From assembly GCF_000348725.1 (NCBI RefSeq), contig NC_020813.1:1464248-1528247 (forward strand): a stretch of DNA of 64,000 bases, in the 5' to 3' direction. This stretch comes from Pseudobdellovibrio exovorus JSS (GTDB lineage: Bacteria; Bdellovibrionota; Bdellovibrionia; Bdellovibrionales; Bdellovibrionaceae). Below the pieces are notes generated by a model. That model had not been told where the DNA came from. It saw only the letters and a list, made by a program, of their open reading frames with translations, and made no database searches. Position numbers and translations under genes: made by a program. Positions 53,534 through 61,472 of this stretch are shown here, one piece after another. Positions within the stretch are counted from its first letter, which is position 1, and every line of letters starts with the position of its first letter.

Positions 53534-54224
53534 ACGAGCGGATCAGCCACACTTTATAGAATGCTTCCAACACAATTTTCAAAGACATCTTGCTTTGTCC
53601 TACTCGTCTATCTTCAAAAACGATTGGCAATTCCTGAACTTTATAACCTGCACGTTGAGCTTTGTACTTTAATTCAATTTGGAAACTATAACCATTAGAG
53701 CGGATAGAATCTAAATTAATATCGCGCAGGACTTGAGCCCGCCATCCATTAAAACCGCCTGTCCAATCTTGCGTGGGATAGCCCAAAATAAGACGCGAAT
53801 ACAAACCACCACCACGAGAAATCAGCTTGCGAATAAAGCCCCAGTTCAATGTAGCTCCACCTTCTACGTATCTTGAGCCCACGACAACGTGTTCTGTATC
53901 TAAAGCCTTTAAAAGCTTCACTAGGTCCACAGGACGATGTGAAAAGTCCGCATCCATTTCTACAAGAGCATCATATTTTCTTTCAAGTCCCCATTTAAAG
54001 CCGGCAATATAGGCTTGCCCCAAACCATTTTTTTGATTTCTCAACAAGAGATTTACTCGAGGCTGAGTTGCCGCAAATTCACGTACGAAGTCTGCAGTTT
54101 TATCTGGTGAAGAATCATCGACAACTAAGACGTCAAAGTTGGCATCTAGCTCCATCAAAGTTGGTAGCATGACTTTCATGTTATCTAATTCATTGTATGT
54201 CGGAATAATCACCAGTTTTTTCAT
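53532..54224 (-). CDS. Polyprenol-phosphate glycosyltransferase (DPM1-like)
   Basis: GT-A enzyme of 230 residues with LVIIPTYNELDNM, VVDDSSPDKT, GLGQAYIAGFKWGLE, the metal site EMDADFSHRP, and VGSRYVEGGATLNWG with QDWTGGFNGWRA later, the DPM1 pattern. It lacks the C-terminal membrane helices. It would make polyprenyl-phosphate-mannose or glucose. The last codons (VWLIRS) end inside the IS repeat, so a few native residues may be lost. It is the final gene of the mevalonate operon, 14 bases after mvk, which fits a polyprenol user. Confidence 0.9.
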   Translation of the reverse strand: MKKLVIIPTYNELDNMKVMLPTLMELDANFDVLVVDDSSPDKTADFVREFAATQPRVNLLLRNQKNGLGQAYIAGFKWGLERKYDALVEMDADFSHRPVDLVKLLKALDTEHVVVGSRYVEGGATLNWGFIRKLISRGGGLYSRLILGYPTQDWTGGFNGWRAQVLRDINLDSIRSNGYSFQIELKYKAQRAGYKVQELPIVFEDRRVGQSKMSLKIVLEAFYKVWLIRS

Positions 54225-54238
54225 ATCTTCTTATCCCA

Positions 54239-55210
54239 TTATTCAGGAAAGCAGGCAATCATTTCACTGCCCAATTCATTTGCTAACTGAGTCTTCTGCG
54301 GCTCCGTCGTCAGTGGCTTTTCCCACAAACTCAGCACATAGCCACCGCCACCAGAGCCTGTCAGTTTAACAGCAAGCGCGCCCGCATCGAGTAAAGTTTT
54401 TTGATGTTTTTTTACATTTTCGGTAACAAGTCCCCACTGCTCAAAACAATTATTAGCTTTACGCATAGTCTTGATCCAATTCAACAATGTGCCTTCATTC
54501 TGTAATTCACTATGTACTTTGCTTTGCAACAATGCTTTGAATTCGGATACGGCATCTTGCATTTGTCTATCTATAGAAATAGCTAACTCAGGGCTCTCAA
54601 CGAAAATGTTCTTTACCTTTTCAATACAATCTTTTGTCACACCACGCTCACCTGAATAAGATAGATAGAGATATGGCATCTGTGCTATTTGGATTTCTGA
54701 AAAACCTTTATCCCGTAAAAAAACTAATGGTTTTCTAGCCAATGTTACCGCTACGTCTACCCCGCTGCTTTCGCCGTGAAATAGGTTTTCTAGGTCGCGA
54801 GCAAATGAAAATTTATTTTCATGCGGTACAAATCCCAGATAGTGTAACCACTCGGTTAAAGCCACACACAATGTAGCCGATGCTCCCATGCCCCCGCCAA
54901 GCGCAATATGGGATCTCATGTCAACAAGCCCTTTAAGCTCTGAACGACGCAGACCTAATAACTTCAGGGCTTTTTCGATCACTGACCAGATAATCAGTTC
55001 CAGCTCAGCACTTTTTTCTCCGGAAATTTGCAGCTCTAAATCAGAATCTTTACGACTGTACTGAAGTTGCAAGTAGCGTGACTCTAAAGGAAATACAACG
55101 GCCTCGCAGCCGCGCAAAACAGCATGTTCACCGGCCAGTATCCATTTGCCCGGAACACGGACCTCGAAGTCTACAGTGAGCGCATCATTGTTTTTCAAGA
55201 TAACCCTCAT
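54239..55210 (-). CDS. Mevalonate kinase (GHMP family)
   Basis: 323 residues: N-terminal PGKWILAGEHAVLRG, ATP loop GGGMGASATLCVALTEW, the HGESSGVDVAVTLARKP loop with catalytic Asp, and C-terminal KLTGSGGGGYVLSL. These fit mevalonate kinase, which phosphorylates mevalonate with ATP. It starts inside the mvaD 3' end (26-bp overlap), with a GGA element before the ATG. Distinguishing mevalonate from other GHMP kinases rests on the operon context. Confidence 0.87.
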   Translation of the reverse strand: MRVILKNNDALTVDFEVRVPGKWILAGEHAVLRGCEAVVFPLESRYLQLQYSRKDSDLELQISGEKSAELELIIWSVIEKALKLLGLRRSELKGLVDMRSHIALGGGMGASATLCVALTEWLHYLGFVPHENKFSFARDLENLFHGESSGVDVAVTLARKPLVFLRDKGFSEIQIAQMPYLYLSYSGERGVTKDCIEKVKNIFVESPELAISIDRQMQDAVSEFKALLQSKVHSELQNEGTLLNWIKTMRKANNCFEQWGLVTENVKKHQKTLLDAGALAVKLTGSGGGGYVLSLWEKPLTTEPQKTQLANELGSEMIACFPE

Positions 55211-56165
55211 CTGTCCATAAAGGCATTAAAGGACGAAACTCAGCTAAGACTTCCTCATAAGCCGACTGCTGATCTGGACGATATAAAAGATGTATATTAC
55301 TTCCAGCATCCATTGTGATCAGAGGTCCATCCTGTTTGACCGACCATCTGTCATGTAGCAGGCGCAATGCCTTTAACGTCATATCATTCATGTACATGAA
55401 CGACGGAACAGAAGTATGAAATAGCGTGTGCATATCCCAAAATTCATTCCAACAGATCTCATAGGCACTTTTCCAGTTTTCTTTTCTAAGAGCTTCGATC
55501 AAATGCTGTAATCTTGCTTCTACGCGCTCTACACGGCCTCTAAAAAGATCTGAGGTCAATACGCGAACATGGGCCTCACTTGAAGAAACAGATTTAATGC
55601 TCTCATCGCAGAGTAAAACTTGATGTTTCAAGCTCTGATAAGGAATTTGTATCGATTCCGCACCATCTGCATGCCACAGTGACCACGGAGAGAAAAAAGA
55701 TCGACAAGACGAACCCGAACCTTTTTGCGAAAGCTTTGCAAGTTCTTTCGGACGATAACCTAACTTCCCATCTGCCGAATTCTGAATTAACCAATCATGT
55801 AATGCCAGAGTTAAAGCCGCATAGCTAGAAGCCGAACTTGCCAGTCCGCAATCGGAAGGAAAATTATTTGCAGATTCGATTTCAAAGAAACCTTCAATTT
55901 TGAATTCTTTCTTAAGAAAAGAAAAGTGGTTGAGGAATTTTTCTAAACCACGCTCACTGAGTTCAATCGGACGCAGGTCTTTCCGCTGATAAGCCCTCCA
56001 TACATCCTGAGTGAGTTCTGGATTCTGCCTAACCCGTACAAATGTACGTAGCTTTTCAAGACAAAAAGAAAAAGAAGAGTTAGTCGGACGATTGCTTTTT
56101 ACATCCGTCTTTCCCATATATTTAATAAGCGCAATATTAGAAGGCGCTGAAGACTCAACCCACAT
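55185..56165 (-). CDS. mvaD: Diphosphomevalonate decarboxylase
   Basis: 326 residues with the family motifs APSNIALIKYMGK, NNFPSDCGLASSASSYAAL and KGSGSSCRSFF, typical of MvaD, plus the late TMDAGSNIHLLYRP. It makes isopentenyl diphosphate by ATP-driven decarboxylation. Overlaps the phosphomevalonate kinase stop by 11 bp and mvk by 26 bp. This is the most diagnostic gene of the operon. Confidence 0.95.
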   Translation of the reverse strand: MWVESSAPSNIALIKYMGKTDVKSNRPTNSSFSFCLEKLRTFVRVRQNPELTQDVWRAYQRKDLRPIELSERGLEKFLNHFSFLKKEFKIEGFFEIESANNFPSDCGLASSASSYAALTLALHDWLIQNSADGKLGYRPKELAKLSQKGSGSSCRSFFSPWSLWHADGAESIQIPYQSLKHQVLLCDESIKSVSSSEAHVRVLTSDLFRGRVERVEARLQHLIEALRKENWKSAYEICWNEFWDMHTLFHTSVPSFMYMNDMTLKALRLLHDRWSVKQDGPLITMDAGSNIHLLYRPDQQSAYEEVLAEFRPLMPLWTDEGYLEKQ

Positions 56166-57081
56166 ACGAAGCGTCCCCTTTCAAAATGTAATCACGTTTT
56201 TTTAAAATTTCACTTTTAACACCATCATGTAATGACGATTTATCAGCAAGAACTTGATACGAGTGACTTTGTAAATATTCTGACACTGCTACTTTTTTCT
56301 CTGATGGATAAAATGCTAGAATCACATCTGCACCTAAAGCGCCACATGGTTTAGCAATCAAAATATCTTTATTTGCTTTTAAATGTTCGCATATCTCTAA
56401 TGAAGACGGACACGTTAAGTTCAAAGCTTTAAGAGCTAACACCCATTCTTGTAGAGCTCGCAGAAAGTCCTCTTCTTTTGCATTTACGTACGTCTTACAA
56501 ACCTCTGCTGAGAGATGTGGAAGAGGATGCAGTCGCGATTTATCTAGCTGCGCTAAGTGCTCATGTGTGGCGATTTTATGACCTGTGGCTATAACAGAGA
56601 AATCAAGACCTTCAAAAAGCCAACCATGACTTTTAAAATCAGCATCAGGCTTAGCATCAAAGTCAGGCTCAGACCCTGCCTTGTTCGGCACCACCTCAGT
56701 AACTCTACCAAAATACTGAATAGCTAAATCAATTCCACTTCCTGTGTGCAGAGCTCTGTACTCTTGTAGAATGTCAGAAAAGTTCTGATTGTTACCAACC
56801 ATGTTCGGTAAAACTGCGGCCCAATATTCAGCTGTGGATTTACCAAAACCACCCGTATAAGGATTGGATACTGCCGCTAAAATATCTTGCGACGGGTTTG
56901 GGTAATGACGATTTAAGTAAAGCCCTGCAGGACTTTCTGGGTGAGTTTGGCTTTTTAAAGAAATCCCTTGTCCATAACTCACCTCGAAACAAGGAGATGT
57001 AGCTAATCCTAAAGCGGCTCCACCCAATAAGACTGCATATTCACCAACCAAATAAGTCTTACCTGGAATATGCAGACCCAT
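56155..57081 (-). CDS. Phosphomevalonate kinase (GHMP family)
   Basis: 308 residues: PGKTYLVGEYAVLLGG, the ATP loop region GGFGKSTAEYWAAVL, the HTGSGIDLAIQYFGRV loop, and late KPCGALGADVILAFYPS. The loop is not the canonical GLGSSAA type but has the same position and small residues; position in the operon between mvaA and mvaD makes phosphomevalonate kinase the best call. The start ATG follows the mvaA stop without gap. Confidence 0.8.
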   Translation of the reverse strand: MGLHIPGKTYLVGEYAVLLGGAALGLATSPCFEVSYGQGISLKSQTHPESPAGLYLNRHYPNPSQDILAAVSNPYTGGFGKSTAEYWAAVLPNMVGNNQNFSDILQEYRALHTGSGIDLAIQYFGRVTEVVPNKAGSEPDFDAKPDADFKSHGWLFEGLDFSVIATGHKIATHEHLAQLDKSRLHPLPHLSAEVCKTYVNAKEEDFLRALQEWVLALKALNLTCPSSLEICEHLKANKDILIAKPCGALGADVILAFYPSEKKVAVSEYLQSHSYQVLADKSSLHDGVKSEILKKRDYILKGDASYVG

Positions 57082-58383
57082 CTAAGGATTGGCCTGTTTT
57101 CTAAGGTCCTTCAAGACCTCAATTGCATTTGATAATGAAATTCGTTTTCTGAGAGCCAGAATTTCTTCTAATTTTTTTACAACTAAAGGCATCTCGGTCT
57201 CGGTAGCTCCTGCACCTAAAGACAAATTTTTGATATGCAACTTCATGTGTCCTTCAATAATTCCAACTGTTGTTAGAGCTCTTAAAGCACCTAAATTTTG
57301 CACAAGCCCCACCGCGGCCATAATACGCGCTAATTCATTAGCCGAGGTCACTCCTAGCATCTTCATAGAAAGTTTCGCTGAAGGATGTAAAGTTGTTACT
57401 CCGCCAACAGTTCCAACAATGAGTGGAGCTTCAAATACCCCGACTAAGCCCTTATCGGTCTTACGCCAGCGTGTGATTGAGCGATACTGTCCATCCCGAC
57501 AAGCATAGGCATGGATTCCGGCTTCGACCGCGCGCCAGTCATTTCCAGTCGCAATCAATATAGGATCAATCCCGTTCAACACACCTTTATTATTCGTTGC
57601 TGCACGATAAGAATCTAATTCAGCAAAACGTGACGCCTCTTCAATTTTTTCGGCCAGATCAGCTTCGATGTTTTCGATAGTGACAGTAGCTCTTGTGATT
57701 TTAGAATCTACAAGATTCGACAGAATACACATCGTTACTTTTTCACCAGTGAATTGCTCTAGTGGTTCTTTCAAAAACTCACAGACTTGATTGATGACAT
57801 TTGCGCCCATAGCGTCACATGGGTTCATATAGATATGGACAATAGCCATATCAAAACCATCACCACGACTTAACTGGCGAACTTGAATTTCGCTAACACC
57901 GCCACCACGAGCTACTAACCCAAAGGCCACTTCACGATTAGCCATTTCAATCAGATAGTTTTTTTGTAGAAGTACATTTTTTTGAAAAGCGGCAAAATCT
58001 TTTACTTTAGCAAACTGAATCTGACCAATGATATCCGAGCCAATAGTCTCTGTTTTAATCGAGCCACTTTCACGCACCCACTTCGCTGTTTTACTGGCGG
58101 CAGCAATGATCGATGTCTCTTCAACTGCCATTGGAATTACAAGGTCTTTTCCGTCGATGTTAAAATTAGTCGCCACTCCCATTGGTAATTGAAAATATCC
58201 GATAACATTTTCGACAAATTTTTCTGCTAAATTCACATCTTGCAAACCACCATTTTTAAGGTAGCTCATATCTTGATCAGAAAGAACATTCGCCTCGTTT
58301 AATAACTTCAGACGTTCTTGATAATTGAACTTAGAAAACCCTTTAAATATATCAGACAGTTTCTTTTTAATGGTTTGTGCCAT
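57082..58383 (-). CDS. mvaA: HMG-CoA reductase, class II
   Basis: 433 residues from the ATG at 58381-58383: FSKFNYQERLKLL, EKFVENVIGYFQLPMGVATNF, EETSIIAAAS, DAMGANVINQVCE, and ATNNKGVLNGIDPI identify class II HMG-CoA reductase, which yields mevalonate. The usual bacterial use can be synthesis or breakdown; the other pathway genes point to synthesis. The open frame extends ten codons further, overlapping idi2 more. HMG-CoA synthase (mvaS) is not in the window. Confidence 0.94.
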   Translation of the reverse strand: MAQTIKKKLSDIFKGFSKFNYQERLKLLNEANVLSDQDMSYLKNGGLQDVNLAEKFVENVIGYFQLPMGVATNFNIDGKDLVIPMAVEETSIIAAASKTAKWVRESGSIKTETIGSDIIGQIQFAKVKDFAAFQKNVLLQKNYLIEMANREVAFGLVARGGGVSEIQVRQLSRGDGFDMAIVHIYMNPCDAMGANVINQVCEFLKEPLEQFTGEKVTMCILSNLVDSKITRATVTIENIEADLAEKIEEASRFAELDSYRAATNNKGVLNGIDPILIATGNDWRAVEAGIHAYACRDGQYRSITRWRKTDKGLVGVFEAPLIVGTVGGVTTLHPSAKLSMKMLGVTSANELARIMAAVGLVQNLGALRALTTVGIIEGHMKLHIKNLSLGAGATETEMPLVVKKLEEILALRKRISLSNAIEVLKDLRKQANP

Positions 58384-59410
58384 ACCACACCTTCTGATGA
58401 AGAAAATCTTCACATTTTTTTAAACCAGAGCAATACATAGCCGCTTTCAATTGGAAATCAAATTGCTGCATGGTTTTTATAGTTTCCTCTTCACTCACAA
58501 CGGCGGCTTTCATTAATGGCTGCGCGATTCCCACAGCACGAGCCCCTAAAGCTAGGCATTTAGCAGAATCAACTCCGCTACGAACTCCGCCTGAAGCCCA
58601 AATATGACTGAAAAGATTTTGATCTTGTAGATCAAGAAGACACTCAACTGTCGATTGTCCCCAATCACGGAACGCATAGGCTGTATTAGCTAACAGACTT
58701 CCCTGTTCTTGCCTCATCGCCTCTAGCTGTCCCCAGTGAGTTCCCCCATTTCCAGAGACATCCACAATTTTAACTCCGACCGAGAAAAGACGACGACTAA
58801 GATCGGTGTTGATACCAAAGCCCACTTCTTTTACTAGAACAGGCACTGTGCTTTGCTTCACTAATTCTTCAATAGCCTTTAAAGCTCCAGTCATATCGAC
58901 TTGAGGATTTCCCTGAAACAACTCTTGCAGAGGGTTAAGATGGACAAAAATGCCAATTGCTCCAAGATTTTCTACTAACTTTAGAACATTTTCAGTTGGA
59001 TGCGATAACAGCTCAAGAATTCCAATATTGGATATGAGATTTAAACCTGCCACATCAGAATTGATATTTTTCCATTCTTGTACCGCAGCCGCATCCGTCA
59101 GTTCACGGCGCTGCGAACCTACAGCCATCAACCAATTATTAGCTACTGCTGCTCGTGCAAGGTTAAGATTAATTTTATAACTATTTTCATGTCCCGCCGT
59201 CATAGAAGAAACAAAGTGCGGTGATGAAAAATCGCGATCCAGAAGTTTTACATTAAGGTTAACATCATTAAATGAAAACTCTGGCAAGGCTTGATGAATA
59301 AGACGAATACGATTGAATCCCGAGCTGGTTAAAGCTTGAGTTCCTTCATCTAATGCCAGACGAATATGATCTTTTTTTCTTTTTTCAAAATCGTCAAAAG
59401 ATGTCTTCAT
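58367..59410 (-). CDS. fni: Type 2 isopentenyl-diphosphate isomerase
   Basis: FMN enzyme of 347 residues: KKDHIRLALDEG, FVSSMTAGHENSYKINLNLA, GSQRREL, then VKEVGFGI, VDVSGNGGTHWGQLE and WASGGVRSGVDSAKCLALGARAVGIAQPLM as FMN-binding parts. It interconverts IPP and DMAPP. First gene of the mevalonate operon; the next gene starts 17 bp inside its 3' end. The rplT terminator lies about 70 bp upstream, so a separate promoter is expected in 59411-59480. Confidence 0.95.
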   Translation of the reverse strand: MKTSFDDFEKRKKDHIRLALDEGTQALTSSGFNRIRLIHQALPEFSFNDVNLNVKLLDRDFSSPHFVSSMTAGHENSYKINLNLARAAVANNWLMAVGSQRRELTDAAAVQEWKNINSDVAGLNLISNIGILELLSHPTENVLKLVENLGAIGIFVHLNPLQELFQGNPQVDMTGALKAIEELVKQSTVPVLVKEVGFGINTDLSRRLFSVGVKIVDVSGNGGTHWGQLEAMRQEQGSLLANTAYAFRDWGQSTVECLLDLQDQNLFSHIWASGGVRSGVDSAKCLALGARAVGIAQPLMKAAVVSEEETIKTMQQFDFQLKAAMYCSGLKKCEDFLHQKVWYGTNH

Positions 59411-59479
59411 AAAACTCCGATTCTGAGGTCAAAATAGCCTTGTTAAAGCGCGTCTTTAACAGACCTAAAAATAGCTGAA

Positions 59480-59509
59480 AATAAAAAAAGCGAGCCTCAT
59501 CAGCCCGCT
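59480..59509 (-). terminator. Intrinsic terminator after rplT
   Basis: On the minus strand AGCGGGC pairs with GCTCGCT (one G-U pair) around a 7-nt loop, then a run of seven T. It closes the thrS-infC-rpmI-rplT transcript. Confidence 0.85.
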
Positions 59510-59537
59510 TTCATAATTTTCGATTTCTTTATAACAA

Positions 59538-59888
59538 CTACTGCTTAATAGCGTGTTGGCACAAAGATGAAAACGCTGCTGCATCTGTGATAGCCAGATC
59601 AGCTAATACTTTTCTGTCTAACTCGATACCAGCTTTGATCAAGCCACCGATAAGACGAGAGTAAGTAGTTCCATTCAATCTTGCCGCTGCATTGATTCTT
59701 TGAGTCCACAAAGCACGGAAAGAACGTTTTTTCATCTTTCTGTGTTTGTAAGCGAAAGCCATACCACGGTCATTTTTTTCAACCGCGTGAGTGTATGATC
59801 TTGAACCTGCTGAGTAGTAACCTTTTGTTCTTTTTAAAACTTTTTTGTGACGACGACGATTCGTCATGCCGGATTTTACGCGTGCCAT
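59538..59888 (-). CDS. rplT: Ribosomal protein L20
   Basis: 116 residues: ARVKSGMTNRRRHKKVLKRTKGYY (first 25 residues) and the RALWTQRINAAARLNGTTYSRLIGGLIKAGIELDRKVLADLA core are typical L20. The start has GGAG seven bases upstream. Ten bases follow the rpmI gene. In E. coli L20 represses rpmI translation through a leader RNA; whether that holds here is not shown. Confidence 0.98.
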   Translation of the reverse strand: MARVKSGMTNRRRHKKVLKRTKGYYSAGSRSYTHAVEKNDRGMAFAYKHRKMKKRSFRALWTQRINAAARLNGTTYSRLIGGLIKAGIELDRKVLADLAITDAAAFSSLCQHAIKQ

Positions 59889-59898
59889 GATCTACTCC

Positions 59899-60084
59899 TT
59901 AAAAGCCGAATTGGCGCTTCACTTGAAGCATGTTAGCGTCATCTACGTAAGCACCTTGGCCTAAGTGACGTTTTGTTTTTGAACTCATGTGAGAATTTAA
60001 GTGACGCATTTTAGTTTGTTTGCGTTTCACTTTACCGCTTTTAAGAACGCGTAAGCGTTTCTTTGCACCCGAATGGGTTTTCAT
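59899..60084 (-). CDS. rpmI: Ribosomal protein L35
   Basis: 61 residues: MKTHSGAKKRLRVLKSGKVKR and the LNSHMSSKTKRHLGQGAYVD stretch match L35. A GGAGG ribosome site lies ten bases before the ATG. The usual neighbour infC is farther away because a lipoprotein gene and a 278-bp leader lie between. Confidence 0.97.
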   Translation of the reverse strand: MKTHSGAKKRLRVLKSGKVKRKQTKMRHLNSHMSSKTKRHLGQGAYVDDANMLQVKRQFGF

Positions 60085-60229
60085 ATTTACCTTCCTCCGA
60101 TAGGGCGAGCGTTCAAAATGAACAACTTCTTATTGGCACATCTATCAGCCTTAATTTTTAGTCTTCTAGAAATAGGTGTTTTCGGCAGAAAAAGCAAGTC
60201 TTTTAAGGGGGTTAAATAGCCATTAAGGG

Positions 60230-60286
60230 CCTGATTGAGAGCCTGAATGAAGGCCTACATAAAAACCTGAAATAGGCCTGAAAAGA
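60230..60286. repeat. Five CCT-led units with 12-bp spacing in the rpmI leader
   Basis: CCTGA or CCTA occurs at 60230, 60242, 60254, 60266 and 60277, so the spacing is 12, 12, 12 and 11 bp. Each unit is followed by an A-rich part. The units lie between the lipoprotein gene and rpmI. No gene is supported in 60085-60362 apart from these repeats and a terminator-like hairpin. Confidence 0.6.
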
Positions 60287-60327
60287 AAAAAGCCATAAAC
60301 CCTTGAAATCACTTACAGGATTATGGC
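60281..60327 (-). terminator. Terminator or attenuator before rpmI
   Basis: On the minus strand GGCCATAA-type arm GCCATAA/TTATGGC pairs with a 22-nt loop, followed by TTTTTTC. It lies downstream of the lipoprotein gene and upstream of rpmI, so it may end most infC messages or attenuate rpmI-rplT. Confidence 0.65.
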
Positions 60328-60362
60328 CTATTTATTTTCAAACTGCCTAATTTAAAGGCTTT

Positions 60363-60809
60363 TTATTGATTTAATATTCCCGAAGGGCATTTAAAGGCCG
60401 TCGCAAGGAAAACCAAGGGTCCCTCGCTTGAGCTCGAAGCCTCATCAGAGGAACTATCAGACTCAACCTCGACCACTTTAACCGGCTCAGTAGCTTTAGG
60501 AGCTGTCGCCGTCGCTGATGTTGTCCCGACCGCACTTTTCGGCTTCATAAAGACAAGGACGTTGGCTCCCAGCTTATAAGCCTTATTGCGCAAGTCGATA
60601 CGCGTGTCCAAAGACATTTCAGTGGCTAAGGTGCTCAGCTCACGTTTTTTTTGAATGCTAGAAACCTCTCCGATATAAAGACAGCCTTTCGGCTCGGACT
60701 CAAAAACTCGAACTCGCTCGGACCCTGGTACCACATCCACTGAGGTACACCCAGCAAACGCAGCTATTAATAATCCTAAAACAAGATGGCTCGCTCTAGC
60801 TTTCGTCAT
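60363..60809 (-). CDS. Lipoprotein between infC and rpmI (DUF4156-like)
   Basis: 148 residues. Residues 1-20 form a signal peptide with a lipobox, AAFAGC, so Cys21 should be lipidated. The body has EPKGCLYIGEVSS and RNKAYKLGANVLVFMKP, as in DUF4156-type envelope proteins, then an Ala/Thr/Ser-rich and acidic Ser-rich linker (about 95-130) and a final FLATAFKCPSG. The start ATG lies 14 bp inside the infC 3' end, so it is part of the translation operon, an unusual position. Function unknown. Confidence 0.75.
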   Translation of the reverse strand: MTKARASHLVLGLLIAAFAGCTSVDVVPGSERVRVFESEPKGCLYIGEVSSIQKKRELSTLATEMSLDTRIDLRNKAYKLGANVLVFMKPKSAVGTTSATATAPKATEPVKVVEVESDSSSDEASSSSEGPLVFLATAFKCPSGILNQ

Positions 60810-61452
60810 CCGCCTCTTCCTTCATTGGCTCAAGAGGTTCATCTTTTTTATTCGGATTCGCTTTTAAGTACTCTTTAATTTTAGCTGGGTCCGGAGCCAA
60901 CATGGTGAACATGTTTTTTCCTTCTGTTTTTGGCGGAGCCTCAACAGTTGCTAAGTCTTTTACGTACTCAATAGCCTTATTCACAACAGCCAAACCTGTT
61001 TCTTGATGGGCCATTTCACGTCCCATGAAACGCAGATTCACTTTTACTTTATCACCTTCCAAAAGGAAGCGACGAGCGTGTTTCATTTTAGTTTCAAAGT
61101 CATGTTGATCCGTGCGTGGACGCATTTGGATCTCTTTAATAGTGACGATCACTTGGTTTTTTCTTGAAGCTGCGGCTTTCTTTTTCTCTTCATATTTGTA
61201 CTTGCCGTAGTCCATGATTTTACACGTTGGAGGCTGAGCATTTGGAGCAATCTCAAGTAAATCTAATCCGCGATCTTCCGCGATTCTTAAAGCCTCGGGT
61301 ACAGACATAACGCCAAGCATTTTTCCTTCTTCATCAATCAATCTGACTTGAGGGGCTCGGATATCGCGGTTAACGCGTAATCCGTCTTTTTCTCTTTTTT
61401 TATCACGATCAAATTTTGATGGGCCCCTAGGGCGCGGCTGAAATGTATTAAT
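60796..61452 (-). CDS. infC: Translation initiation factor IF3 with ATT start
   Basis: IF3 of 218 residues. The body has RAPQVRLIDEEGKMLGVM, DLLEIAPNAQPPTCKIMDYGKYKYE, KEIQMRPRTDQHDFETK and RFMGREMAHQETG, typical of both domains. The ATT at 61450-61452 has AAGGAG seven bases upstream and gives the conserved N-domain start (residues QVRLIDEEGK at about 33-42); a TTG at 61339-61341 would cut the N-domain. The rare ATT start is the known basis of IF3 self-control. The last residues are acidic. Lies 20 bp after thrS. Confidence 0.95.
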   Translation of the reverse strand: MNTFQPRPRGPSKFDRDKKREKDGLRVNRDIRAPQVRLIDEEGKMLGVMSVPEALRIAEDRGLDLLEIAPNAQPPTCKIMDYGKYKYEEKKKAAASRKNQVIVTIKEIQMRPRTDQHDFETKMKHARRFLLEGDKVKVNLRFMGREMAHQETGLAVVNKAIEYVKDLATVEAPPKTEGKNMFTMLAPDPAKIKEYLKANPNKKDEPLEPMKEEADDES

Positions 61453-61465
61453 GGGTTCTCTCCTT
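61450..61465 (-). promoter_or_regulatory. infC ribosome site with rare ATT start codon
   Basis: AAGGAG (61465-61460 on the minus strand) is seven bases from ATT (61452-61450). An ATT start on infC lets IF3 limit its own translation, a mechanism established in E. coli. Confidence 0.85.
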
Positions 61466-61472
61466 CGTTAAA

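Noticed and set aside
60118-60219. Small plus-strand frame of 33 residues with a hydrophobic start and basic end in the rpmI leader
   Set aside because: No ribosome site before the ATG, opposite to the operon, and not supported by anything else.
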